Shown: positions 52,244 to 61,801 of the stretch, in pieces | Numbering within the stretch: position 1 is the stretch's first letter | Layout: every line of letters starts with the position of its first letter | Notes under the pieces: generated by a model | Databases searched by the model: none | What the model was told of the DNA's origin: nothing | What the model saw: the letters and a program-made list of their open reading frames with translations, nothing else | Assembly: GCA_037447655.1 (NCBI GenBank) | Contig: JBBHKE010003041.1 | Coordinates: 62,001 to 126,000, forward strand | Origin: Zygnema cylindricum | Taxonomy: Eukaryota > Streptophyta > Zygnematophyceae > Zygnematales > Zygnemataceae | Length of the DNA stretch: 64,000 nucleotides | Direction: 5' to 3' | Program-made: the position numbers and the translations under genes

Positions 52244-52935
52244 TTGAGATTTGTGTATTTTCTAAATAATTATAAAATATATCAAAAGGCAAATGCAGTT
52301 TGCCTCTAACTCCCTTCTCTATGCTCCCACAATTGTTGTAGTCACTGAAGGCTAGATAGGGAGTTAGAACCATGGCTTCCTAGGCCTTCTAGAGTGACAG
52401 GAGCTGAAATTGGTAGATTTACCAAAATGGGATTTGACAGACCCAGGATTTGATCCTGGAACCTACCATCTCTCAAACCACAAATAGCTGATAGCTTTAT
52501 CCTATAGTCTATGACTAGTGTTAGATTTTATAGGGTACAAGAAACTTATAAACATTACCAAGTAGAATGTTTCATTTAACAAAACACGAAACGGAATATA
52601 CATGGAAAAGAATTAGCACGTATTTTGGACCACACGGAATTAACAAAATGGCATTTTATTTCGACGGTCTGGATGGAATATTTAATCTGAATTGACGGCC
52701 ATGGTGCGAGCCGGGATTCCAGAGTTGGCGAAGTGGTGTTTTCGGACACCGCCACCTCGAATGACACGTGGCAAGTTCCTGCATGATTGCACGATTTCCG
52801 GAACTCGAGATGACAAATCTTGATGTGACAAATGTCACAGTATAACGCTATCGTACATTGGTTGTACAGAAAGTACTTCGGAACCTGTACTTTCTTTTAC
52901 GGTACAAACATGATTGGTCTTTACTTCAATTGGTT
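52244..52935 (+). mobile_element. E-type LTR fragment J
   Basis: Starts TGAGATTTGTGTATTTTCTA and follows the E-type LTR order to ACATGATTGGTC. It has a G-box at 52765-52770. The last third is missing. Confidence 0.8.
52433..52515 (-). other. tRNA-like segment in LTR J
   Basis: CCAGG-ATCAAAT-CCTGG T-arm within a TTTGA/TCAAA closing stem that has one mismatch. Confidence 0.55.
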
Positions 52936-53144
52936 CCATGTTGACGTGGATTTCAACGGTAAACGCGGAAGGACAACCGTTGAAATTCAATGGTCAACAG
53001 AAATTAGTTCAGCAAGTCAAACTAACATACGGCATCATCCTATAAGATGCCCGGAGAAGAAAAATGACAAAACGGAGACGACTTATTCGCCACGTGGCAG
53101 ACCAAGAGTGGTGCTGAATATTTTCGTTTATAAAGTACGGCGGC

Positions 53145-54201
53145 TAAAACTCTGAGACCTCCATAAGTCCTCAGAGTGGACAGCTTCTAAGAAGCCTCTA
53201 AGATAATCCTGACCCCTTTGTGTTTAAGCAAAAATAACTGCCACCCTGGCAGACAAATACTCTAACCACCTGCACCCCTGTGAAGGCAAGAATACCCCTG
53301 AGTTGATAGCAAAAAGAATCTCTGAATTTGCTCCCCTGAGTAGTAAGTTATGGAGGGTCAAAGTTGACCTTTTGTACAGAAGCTCTCTGGGAGAGAGGGT
53401 CCTATCTCCTAATTTTTCTAAGTCCTATCTCTCTCACAGACTCTATCTACGGATGTACAGAACCAATCACGATACAGTTCCGTACGCAAAAGTACAGCTG
53501 CCGGTGTACTTTCTATCGAACATTGTATGACATGCCCTAAATGTCGACACGGGGTATATCCGGATTCGCTCCCGTAATCCTCGGAGATGCCGCGATCCAA
53601 TTTTAGACCGCCACGTGTCATCCGATGTGGCGATGATCAAAAACTGCCGAAATCTTCTTTCGCGATCTCGGCGCTTATTCCGGCCGTCCGATTAAATTCG
53701 GATTTAATCGTAGCCGTAATAAATACATGCGCAGTATTTGTTTCACTTATGAAATAAATGCGCAAAAATGATTTCTTGTTCGTACCGGAATCCGTACTTT
53801 ATATATTACCGGATCTATGTAACCCGTAATCTATTACAGTTAAATGATTTAACGTACGTATACATATTTAAAAAAATATCAAACTATATACTACGTAACA
53901 CTAATGTTGGACTTAACGGCTAAGGCTAACGGCTACTAAAAGTCTGCCGGCCGGTAGGTACAAGGATCAATTCCTCTCGCCGGCACATTCCTTTTAAATA
54001 AATAAACCCTAACTAATATAAATTTCCCGTAAACCTCTGGATAGCCTAGGCAGCCATGGCTCTAGCTCCCTCTCCAATTTCTCAGTGACTTCGAAAAGTT
54101 TGAGAGTTTAGAGAGAGAAGTTAGAGGTAGACTGCCTCGGCTTGTTTCTATATTTCTATCTAGACCTAGAAAATAATAAAAATTGACCATTAATATCTAC
54201 A
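53145..54201 (-). mobile_element. 3' LTR of F (1057 bp)
   Basis: Sense start TGTAGATATTAATGG at 54201 after the polypurine tract; sense end GAGTTTTA at 53145, where CA has become TA. It contains a G-box (53612-53617) and the tRNA-like segment. Confidence 0.9.
53915..53985 (+). other. tRNA-like segment in F 3' LTR
   Basis: TGCCGGC (53945-53951) pairs perfectly with GCCGGCA (53979-53985) around an AGG-ATCAATT-CCT hairpin; the D-arm-like TAAGGCTAACGGCTA lies just upstream. Confidence 0.6.
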
Positions 54202-54214
54202 CTCCCCTTATATT

Positions 54215-55837
54215 CTAGTCAATCTTTAATTTCAGACCACACTTCTCCCTGCAGAAAATTAGCTTAGGGGAAGGCACAGGCTTGGTCATCATATCTGCTA
54301 CCATCTCACTATCTGGTCTGTACTCTAAACTGATTATTTTGTTTTCTACTTTCTCTCTAACAAAGCTGAGTCTGATGTCCATGTGTTTGGCTTTAAAATG
54401 GTGTTTAGGATTGGCAGAAATAGCGATTGCTGCCTGATAATCACAAAATATTTTTTGCACACCACTCTTAAGATGACCAAGCTCACCAAGCAAAGACTTG
54501 ACCCACATCAATTCTTTTACAGCAGAGCAAGAGGCCATATACTCAGCCTCCATGGTGGACTGAGCAATAACCTTTTGTTGTTTGCTACTCCAACAGCAAG
54601 CCCCATCACCCACATATAATACATATCCAGAAGTGCATCTCCTCATCGGAGCATCACCATAACTGGCATCACTCCAAGTAGTGATGTCAGTATTCTCCCC
54701 ACCTAAATGCAACCATAGATCCCTAGTTCCTATCAAATATCTAAGGACTCTCTTAGCTGCCTCCCAATCTTTCTTAGTGGGAGCATTTAGACTTCTACTC
54801 AGCACTCCTATTGCTGCAGCTAAATCCGGCCGGGTACAATTCATAAAACAAATTAGACTTCCCACTACTTGCCTGTAAGGAATGGTCTGCATGAACTTCT
54901 GTTCTTCAGGAGATAATTCTTCGTCTAAGACTATGACTCCTTCTTCCTCACTCCCCTCACTTCCCCTCTTCAACTCCATTGGAGTTGTACAACTATTAGC
55001 TTTATCCATTTGAAATTTTTCAAGCATTTTCCCTATTGCTTCCTTTTGAGGCAGTCTTATAATTTTTCTTTTTCGCTCTCTCTCTACTTGAATTCCCAAA
55101 ATATATTTTGCTTCCCCTATATCCTTCATTTCAAATCTCCCCTTAAGATCGGTTTTCAGTTTATTAATTTTTTCCATTGATTTACTTAAAACAAGCAAAT
55201 CATCAACATAAATTGCAATAAATATCAAACCTTCCTCATCTTCGAAATCATAGATTGAGTGATCTGAGCTGATCCAAATATATCCCAGACCGGTAAGAAA
55301 CTCATCAAGCTTCTTATTCCATTGTCGAGGCGCCTGTTTCAAACCATAAAGAGATTTAATCAGCTGGCATACCTTACTCTCCTCTCTTTCCTCCACAAAA
55401 CCTTCGAGTTGTCGCATGAAGATCTCCTCTTCCAATTCTCTATGCAAGAAGGCTGTCTTGATGTCCATCTGGTGCACTTCCATGTCTTCCGCTGCTGCTA
55501 AACTGAGAAGTATGCGGACGGAGGGAAATTTGACCACCGGAGCAAAGGTTTCCTCGTAGTCAATTCCCTCCTTTTGTGTAAATCCCTTTGCCACTAATCT
55601 GGCCTTGTAGCGCTCCATTGTGTTATTTGGGTTCAGTTTTAATTTGAAAACCCACTTACATCCGATCGGTTTTCGGTTTGGTGGACAATCCACCAACTCC
55701 CAAGTATCCGCTGCCATGATTGAGGCCATCTCCTCATTGATGGCTGTCTTCCACCGGTTTCTTTCTGGACAAGTCATAGCCTCTTTATAAGTTTGAGGTT
55801 CATCTTGATGAGATAGTTTAGTTACCTTCTTATTAAC
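54215..55837 (-). CDS. copia reverse transcriptase and RNase H, F (open frame)
   Basis: From 55777 the frame is open for 520 residues. RT: CKWVFKLKLNPNNTMERYKAR, DIKTAFLHRELEEEIFMRQ, LYGLKQAPRQWNKKLDEFL, IFIAIYVDDLLVLSKS with YVDD intact, and IGEAKYILGIQVE. RNase H: TWSDASYGDAPMRRCTSGYV, AQSTMEAEYMASCSAVKEL, FCDYQAAIAISAN, where the usual CDNQ has become CDYQ, and the tail CREKCGLKLKID. It copies element RNA into cDNA and degrades the RNA. It is in frame with the integrase across one TAG at 55838-55840, so it is the end of the polyprotein rather than a separate gene. Confidence 0.9.
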   Translation of the reverse strand, partial: VNKKVTKLSHQDEPQTYKEAMTCPERNRWKTAINEEMASIMAADTWELVDCPPNRKPIGCKWVFKLKLNPNNTMERYKARLVAKGFTQKEGIDYEETFAPVVKFPSVRILLSLAAAEDMEVHQMDIKTAFLHRELEEEIFMRQLEGFVEEREESKVCQLIKSLYGLKQAPRQWNKKLDEFLTGLGYIWISSDHSIYDFEDEEGLIFIAIYVDDLLVLSKSMEKINKLKTDLKGRFEMKDIGEAKYILGIQVERERKRKIIRLPQKEAIGKMLEKFQMDKANSCTTPMELKRGSEGSEEEGVIVLDEELSPEEQKFMQTIPYRQVVGSLICFMNCTRPDLAAAIGVLSRSLNAPTKKDWEAAKRVLRYLIGTRDLWLHLGGENTDITTWSDASYGDAPMRRCTSGYVLYVGDGACCWSSKQQKVIAQSTMEAEYMASCSAVKELMWVKSLLGELGHLKSGVQKIFCDYQAAIAISANPKHHFKAKHMDIRLSFVREKVENKIISLEYRPDSEMVADMMTKPVPSPKLIFCREKCGLKLKID

Positions 55838-56892
55838 CTATTTTTCTTGTAGTTTTTTGCTACTTCTCCTCCCCCCCTCAAAATTTGAGGCCGGAATAGA
55901 TGGTTCTCGTGGATTCTTTCGAACAAACTCGGCTTCTCCCCTATCCATTGATTCCGAATCAATTTCCACCACGTCTTCCGCTTTGGGTAGAGTTGTCACT
56001 GGAGTTTCCAGTGCCAAATCCTTTTCGGTCTGATTTGTACCTGCAAGAATGTCATCTTCTCTTAAACCTGGATAGTTAGGAAGCTCAAAGTCATCGGAAT
56101 TTTTTGACTCAAATCTGATTTTTACTAACTTTGTATATTTGAAGGGATCCACAGACTTTCCTTCATCCATAACTACTAGATGCTTTACTAAGATTATATC
56201 TTCCCTTTTTAGATCATAAACTTTATATCCTTTAACATCCTCATCATATCCTAATAAGTATCCCGGTTTTCCTTTAGGATCTAGCTTCCAATTGGACCGA
56301 TCATTATATTGACTGAATACTTGACTGCCAAAAACCTTTAAGTGAGATATATCTGGTTTCCGGCCTGTACATCTCTCATAAGGTGTTTGATATTTTATAG
56401 CTGAAGTAAGAACTCTATTTTTGAGGTAATTAGCACAGTTCATTGCTTTTGCCCAAAACCTTTTTTTTATCTTCTTATGTGACAACATACTTCTAGCACT
56501 ATCACTTAGTGTTCTATTTAACCTTTCAGCTACCCCATTCTGTTCCGGGTTTTCTGGAACTTTTTTTTGGTGTTGGACCCCATCTTCCCTGAGAAAATCC
56601 TCAAACTGGTTAGAAGTATACTCTCCACCATTGTCACTCCATATTCTCTTGATTGGAGTTTCATGGAGTTTTTCGCTCCATGCTTTATATTGTCTAAAAC
56701 AATCCTGAGCTTCGGACTTGTTTTTCAAAAAATAGACTCGGGAATACCAAGACCAATCATCAGTGATAGTCATCATAAATCTCTTCCCCCCAGGTGAGGG
56801 TACTTTAGCCGGTCCCCAAATATCTGTGTGTATTAGATCTAGAATTTTTTCTCCCTTATAGGTGGCGGTTTTAGGAAAAGGTAATCTGTGTG
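55838..56892 (-). pseudogene. copia integrase, C-terminal two thirds, F
   Basis: The frame reads THRLPFPKTATYKGEKILDLI, HTDIWGPAKVPSPGGKRFMM, TDDWSWYSRVYF, IWSDNGGEYTSNQFEDFLRE, NPEQNGVAERLNRTLSDSARS and GYDEDVKGYKVYDL. All three catalytic residues (D, D, E) are present. It is interrupted by E1 at its N-terminal side, after H-G-K at 61479, and the frame resumes exactly on the other side. It ends at a TAG followed in frame by RT. Confidence 0.9.
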
Positions 56893-56897
56893 TTTTG
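56893..56897. other. target-site duplication of E1, left
   Basis: TTTTG, repeated at 61474-61478. Confidence 0.9.
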
Positions 56898-57167
56898 TGA
56901 AATTCTATGGGCTCCATTGCCACACAGAATTCGCAGGTCCAAAGGAAGCTAATCTAGATAGTGCCGACTCCAAGTTTATATAAACCCAAATGATTGACCC
57001 CTTGACAATCAGAACCCCATGATAGCTTCACCCCTGTGAAATAAGACTTTCTGTGTGCTCAGTTCCACCACAGAATGCAAAGTTAGAATATGTGATTTGG
57101 ACACATTCATCCACTTTGACTTTCCCTTCTAAATTTAGCCACCCAGGAGGGCAAAAACTCTGACCGA

Positions 57168-57202
57168 CTACACCCATGTGTAGCTTGGACTCCCTTGAGT
57201 CC
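57168..57202 (-). other. twin leader hairpins, E1 3' LTR
   Basis: CTACAC-CCAT-GTGTAG (57168-57183) and GGACTC-CCTT-GAGTCC (57187-57202) on the plus strand. Confidence 0.7.
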
Positions 57203-57944
57203 GCAGCAAAAAGAATCACTGAATTTGGTCAACTGAATTGATAGTTATGACTGGCCAAAGTTTGCCATTTATACAAGGTGCTCTCTGGGAGAGGCAGCTA
57301 CCTACCAGAAATATTCTAAGTCCTAAACCCCTCTCTAAATCCTCTAGTACTGAGGTACGGACCAATCACATTACTGTATAGCACAAAATGGTACAAATGC
57401 CGGTGTACCTTTTGTACGGACATCGTACGACATGGCTAATAAGTCAACAAATGTCCTATCCGGATTCGCTCTTGTATTCTCCGGAATTCCTGCCTCCAAA
57501 TCTTATCTCTCCACGTGGCGCCAGGTCATGCCGCGTCAGAAAACGGTACCGTACAAGAAAGTACAAGTGCCGGAGTACTTTCTGTAAGTACATCGTACGA
57601 TGTCGCCCTAGTGCGACATTTGTCACTCCCGGATTTGTTTTCTGCCGTTCCGAAAATTCCGTAATCCCGTACGATGTTGCCACGTGTCATCTGGAGTGGC
57701 GGCGTCTGCAAACTGCCAAATTTTCCTTTCCGCGATGTCGGTGCTTACCACGGCCGTCCGATTTACATCGTAACTAAAACGGACCGTCGAAATAAATGTC
57801 CGTACTATTTATTTTGTCCGATGCTAAAAGTACAACTGTTTCTATGCCTTGAAGACCGTAATCCAGTTAAATGGAATTCCCTACCTGTAAGTATATAAAT
57901 ATCTATCAAACCCTACATGTACTAGCACTAGTCTTAGACTAAAT

Positions 57945-58011
57945 GGACAAAGCTAACGTCTACGGGACGATTCACCGACGGTAGGTACCAGGATCAATTC
58001 CTGGGTCCGTC
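57945..58011 (+). other. tRNA-like segment in E1 3' LTR
   Basis: CCAGG-ATCAATT-CCTGG (57988-58004) is a perfect T-arm with seven-base loop, inside a GACGG/CCGTC stem (57977-57981 with 58007-58011). Confidence 0.6.
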
Positions 58012-58182
58012 AAATACCATTTTGGTAAACATACCTATATTATCTATTCCTGTCTCTCTGGAGAGCTTAGGCAGCCATGGCTTCAGCTCCCTCTCCAGCC
58101 TTCAGTGACTACGACAAGTGTGGGGGCTTGGAGAAGGGAGTCAGGGGCAGACTGCCTCTACTCTTTTCTATCTAATAAAGAC

Positions 58183-58223
58183 CTAGAAAATACCCAAATA
58201 TCAACACTCCCCTTATTTTCTAG
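58183..58223 (-). other. inverted repeat flanking polypurine tract, E1
   Basis: CTAGAAAATA (58183-58192) and TATTTTCTAG (58214-58223) flank the LTR edge and the polypurine tract, as in G. Confidence 0.7.
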
Positions 58224-58234
58224 TCTACTTCCTT

Positions 58235-58855
58235 TCAACTATTACAAACAAAATAAACAAAACACTCCCTCCCCTTTTTCCTTTTTCTTTTCTTTTTCCT
58301 TTTATATAACTTATGAAATATGCTCTTGTATTTAAAACAATGCATTATCTGAAATGAAATAATAATTGCATCACACATTTCATTTAGCATCCCACTTATC
58401 ATAAATCCGAGCGAAGATTTTATCCACCTCATCTCTTTTCCATCCACACTAAATCCGATTTCCCTCTTGCAATTCAAACAGCGAGCCCCATCTCCAATGT
58501 GCAACACACATCTTAAGGCTAACCCTTTTACAGGCACACCTTCATAAATGTCATCACTCCCTTTAGTGATGTCAAACCTATTACCCCCAAAACATGAACT
58601 TTCCTCACTCTCTCCCATGGATTTCTTTCCACTCTCACTTTCTAAATTTATTCCCAATAAATATTTATCCTCCCCTAAACCTTTCATTAAATATTCCTCT
58701 TCTTCCTTATCCTTTAAAACACCTTCTAGTTTCACTTCTCCCCTTTCCTCGGAATCCGTTGAAGTTTCCCTTTCCGACCAGTTTTCTAATTCCAAAATAC
58801 CTATAAAATTATCCTCATTAATTTTATTTTTCCCGTTTTCACTTAGGGATCCTAG
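58235..58855 (-). pseudogene. acidic segment with RT/RNase H remnants, E1
   Basis: Open for 186 residues: ELENWSERETSTDSEERGEV, LGEDKYLLGINLESESGKKS, SDDIYEGVPVKGLALRCVLH and IGDGARCLNCKREIGFS. The last parts resemble RT (LGEAKYILGIQ) and RNase H (SDASYGD, YVGDGACCW). The same arrangement occurs in G at 38858-39415. Whether it is translated is unknown; a TAG separates it from gag. Confidence 0.65.
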
Positions 58856-60184
58856 TTATGACTTTATCATTTCTAAGTCATACAATTTACACTCCTCAAC
58901 ATCTTGTAGTACCTCCTTTCTCTTTACTTCCCTTATACCTCCAAAAGCACACTGTTGCCTACACTCCTCAACATCCTCTAGTACCTCCTCACTCTTTACT
59001 TCCCTTATACCTCCAAAAGCACACTGTTGCCTTCGTGGAATTTCTGTGTACTTTTCTCTCTTCTCCATTCTACCGATGTGAAGAAGCTCCAGGATTACTT
59101 CATCCTCTTTCTCCTCTTCCCCTTCTTCCTCCTCATTCACACTCCAACTTCTAAGTTCTTCCAAACAAGGACACTCCTCCATATAGTGACCCGGTTTCCT
59201 ACAAGCGAAGCAAACCCTTTGTTTCAAAGCTCCCTTTTCTTTTCCTCTCCCTCTCTTTCCACCAAAGTTCCGATAAGGTTTACCTTTGTCTTTCTTCCTT
59301 TCATCACGCTTCCGCTCGTCACCGCCATTCCTCACATCACGCTTCCGCCAGTCACCACCAGCTGTAAATGCAATCACCCTCTCACTTCCCCTACGAAGCT
59401 CCAAGGTGCTTTCCCTCACAAGAATTATCCCCATGGTAATGCTCCAAGTCCATGAGGAGACATCCATTCCCTGCATACGGTAAATGATGTCTTCGTATTC
59501 ATATGGGAGCTTCATGATTAGTGTATTAATCTTTCTCTCCTCAGATTCTACATATCCCGCACTAGCAAGTTCAACATATAACGCAGCAATATCATTGCAA
59601 AACTCTATCATGCTATCGCCTTTATAAACATAGGCCTCTATTTCCTGTTTTACTAACTGCTGCCTCTGTATAGTCTCACTCTTATAAATCTGAATTAGTG
59701 CTTCCCATATCTCTGAAGACTTGACTAGACTTAAAAGAGTGATAGCTATGGACTTAGACACATATCTAAGTATGAGATGTTTTGCTATAGTGTTTTTATA
59801 TTCCCAAATATTCCTATCATTTTCTTCAGTTTTTAGTTCAGTTATAACCCCCACAAGTGGAACCGTAGCCGAGAGCCTAGCTCCCCTCACCATAGGTGTC
59901 CCTTTATCCTTCTCCCCTATTTCCTCTTCCACGGTAATGATTTTCCCTTCACCTTCCGTTGCATCTGAACTCCGGTTGGTTTTCTGGGCAGCCCCAGATG
60001 ATTCTCCATAGTGAGCTCCTCCAAAGCCCGGTGGCGGACACCTCACTTGTCCCGAAACAATTCCCCACAAGTGCTTCTCGAAAAGCAACCCCTCCATCGT
60101 AAACTCCCAATAAGTGAAGTCTGTTCCATCGAACATAGGCACCCTAGATGGTGGGCCCATAACCTGAAATTCTATGGGCTCCAT
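58856..60184 (-). CDS. copia Gag, intact, E1
   Basis: The ATG at 60184 lies 20 nt inside the 5' LTR; a GTG two codons earlier is less likely the start. The protein has about 442 residues: MEPIEFQVMGPPSRVPMFDG, a capsid-like region with FEKHLWGIVSG, KHLILRYVSKSIAI and MIEFCNDIAALYVELASAGY, a basic region rich in KRDER, the CCHC knuckle VCFACRKPGHYMEECPCLEEL and an acidic tail with a duplicated 24-residue unit. Gag packages element RNA into particles in the cytoplasm. The open frame in an otherwise stripped element suggests Gag was kept by selection or that the copy is very young. Confidence 0.9.
   Translation of the reverse strand: MEPIEFQVMGPPSRVPMFDGTDFTYWEFTMEGLLFEKHLWGIVSGQVRCPPPGFGGAHYGESSGAAQKTNRSSDATEGEGKIITVEEEIGEKDKGTPMVRGARLSATVPLVGVITELKTEENDRNIWEYKNTIAKHLILRYVSKSIAITLLSLVKSSEIWEALIQIYKSETIQRQQLVKQEIEAYVYKGDSMIEFCNDIAALYVELASAGYVESEERKINTLIMKLPYEYEDIIYRMQGMDVSSWTWSITMGIILVRESTLELRRGSERVIAFTAGGDWRKRDVRNGGDERKRDERKKDKGKPYRNFGGKRGRGKEKGALKQRVCFACRKPGHYMEECPCLEELRSWSVNEEEEGEEEKEDEVILELLHIGRMEKREKYTEIPRRQQCAFGGIREVKSEEVLEDVEECRQQCAFGGIREVKRKEVLQDVEECKLYDLEMIKS
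58889..59032 (-). repeat. 72-bp tandem duplication in E1 gag
   Basis: Two units of 72 bp (58889-58960, 58961-59032) encode two copies of a 24-residue unit ending CAFGGIREVK...EEC. G has one copy. Confidence 0.9.
60150..60164 (-). other. half-tRNA-iMet primer-binding site, E1
   Basis: GGTTATGGGCCCACC in sense, directly after the LTR end TTTCA, and translated as V-M-G-P-P. Confidence 0.9.
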
Positions 60185-60434
60185 TGCCACACAGAATTCG
60201 CAGGTCCAAAAGAAGCTAATCTAGATAGTGCCGACTCCAAGTTTATATAAACCCAAATGATTGACCCCTTGACAATCAGAACCCCATGATAGCTTCACCC
60301 CTGTGAAATAAGACTTTCTGTGTGCTCAGTTCCACCACAGAATGCAAAGTTAGAATATGTGATTTGGACACATTCATCCACTTTGACTTTCCCTTCTAAA
60401 TTTAGCCACCCAGGCAGGCAAAAACCCTGACCGA

Positions 60435-60469
60435 CTACACCCCTGTGTAGCTTGGACTCCCTTGAGTCC
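60435..60469 (-). other. twin leader hairpins, E1 5' LTR
   Basis: CTACAC-CCCT-GTGTAG (60435-60450) and GGACTC-CCTT-GAGTCC (60454-60469) on the plus strand. Confidence 0.75.
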
Positions 60470-61211
60470 GCAGCAAAAAGAATCACTGAATTTGGTCAAC
60501 TGAATTGATAGTTATGACTGGCCAAAGTTTGCCATTTATACAAGGTGCTCTCTGGGAGAGGCAGCTACCTACCAGAAATATTCTAAGTCCTAAACCCCTC
60601 TCTAAATCCTCTAGTACTGAGGTACGGACCAATCACATTACTGTATAGCACAAAAAGGTACAAATGCCGGTGTACCTTTTGTACGGACATCGTACGACAT
60701 GGCTAATAAGTCAACAAATGTCCTATCCGGATTCGCTCTTGTATTCTCCGGAATTCCTGCCTCCAAATCTTATCTCTCCACGTGGCGCCAGGTCATGCCG
60801 CGTCAGAAAACGGTACCGTACAAGAAAGTACAAGTGCCGGAGTACTTTCTGTAAGTACATCGTACGATGTCGCCCTAGTGCGACATTTGTCACTCTCGGA
60901 TTTGTTTTCTGCCGTTCCGAAAATTCCGTAATCCCGTACGATGTTGCCACGTGTCATCTGGAGTGGCGGCGTCTGCAAACTGCCAAATTTTCCTTTCCGC
61001 GATGTCGGCGCTTACCACGGCCGTCCGATTTACATCGTAACTAAAACGGACCGTCGAAATAAATGTCCGTACTATTTATTTCGTCCGGTGCTAAAAGTAC
61101 AGCTGTTTCTATATCTTGAAGACCGTAATCCAGTTAAATGGAATTCCCTACCTGTAAGTATATAAATATCTATCAAACCCTACATGTACTAGCACTAGTC
61201 TTAGACTAAAT

Positions 61212-61278
61212 GGACAAAGCTAACGTCTACGGGACGATTCACCGACGGTAGGTACCAGGATCAATTCCTGGGTCCGTC
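61212..61278 (+). other. tRNA-like segment in E1 5' LTR
   Basis: T-arm at 61255-61271 within a GACGG/CCGTC stem (61244-61248 with 61274-61278). Confidence 0.6.
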
Positions 61279-61473
61279 AAATACCATTTTGGTAAACATA
61301 CCTATATTATCTATTCCTGTCTCTCTGGAGAGCTTAGGCAGCCATGGCTTCAGCTCCCTCTCCAGCCTTCAGTGACTACGACAAGTGTGGGGGCTTGGAG
61401 AAGGGAGTCAGGGGCAGACTGCCTCTACTCTTTTCTATCTAATAAAGACCTAGAAAACACCCAAATATCAACA

Positions 61474-61478
61474 TTTTG
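61474..61478. other. target-site duplication of E1, right
   Basis: TTTTG, matching 56893-56897. Confidence 0.9.
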
Positions 61479-61801
61479 CCGTGAGTACATCCACTACAAT
61501 CACTTATATAATCATTCTCACTGAACTTAATCCCTTCCACCACTCCCATCTTTTTCATTTCTCTTAACTTATCTAGATTCACATGCCCAAGCCTCTTATG
61601 CCACATCATAATATCATGAACACCAGCATAATAAAGTTTATCCTTTTCATTACTTAAAACCAGCCTAAACATCCCATGGCTTCCTTTCTCAGCAATAAAA
61701 TAGACATCCTCCTCAAAGCTAGCAGTAAAGACTCCTTCCCTAGTGCTAGTAAAAAAACCCTTATCATCTAATACGGATGTAGAGATGAGGTTTTTGTTCA
61801 A
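61479..61801 (-). pseudogene. copia GAG-pre-integrase zinc domain, F
   Basis: In frame after a TAG: LNKNLISTSVLDDKGFFTST, LYYAGVHDIMMWHKRLGHVN and SDCSGCTHGK, the HHCC zinc module. The frame is split by E1 after H-G-K and resumes with T-H-R-L-P-F on the other side. Confidence 0.9.

Larger units (their letters stand above)
56898..58206 (-). mobile_element. 3' LTR of E1 (1309 bp)
   Basis: Sense TGTTGATATTTGGG at 58206 to AGAATTTCA at 56898. G-boxes at 57512-57517 and 57681-57686; TATA-like TTTATA complement at 57268-57273; twin hairpins 57168-57202. Its terminal ATGGAG opens a frame that continues into the F integrase. Confidence 0.95.
56898..61473 (-). mobile_element. non-autonomous gag-only copia element E1, complete
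   Basis: 4576 bp: two LTRs of 1309 bp (56898-58206 and 60165-61473, about 99% identical by eye), primer site (60150-60164), intact gag, RT/RNase H remnants, polypurine tract (58207-58217) and 5-bp TTTTG duplications. It lacks protease active site, integrase and functional RT, so it would need Pol from another element. Confidence 0.95.
60165..61473 (-). mobile_element. 5' LTR of E1 (1309 bp)
   Basis: Same length as the 3' LTR with about a dozen substitutions. TATA-like site complement at 60535-60540; G-boxes at 60779-60784 and 60948-60953; twin hairpins at 60435-60469. Confidence 0.95.

Noticed and set aside
54202-58206. A complete element bounded by the LTRs at 53145-54201 and 56898-58206
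   Set aside because: The two LTRs belong to different subfamilies and lengths. The TTTTG duplication and the restored reading frame show that the second LTR belongs to E1, nested in F.
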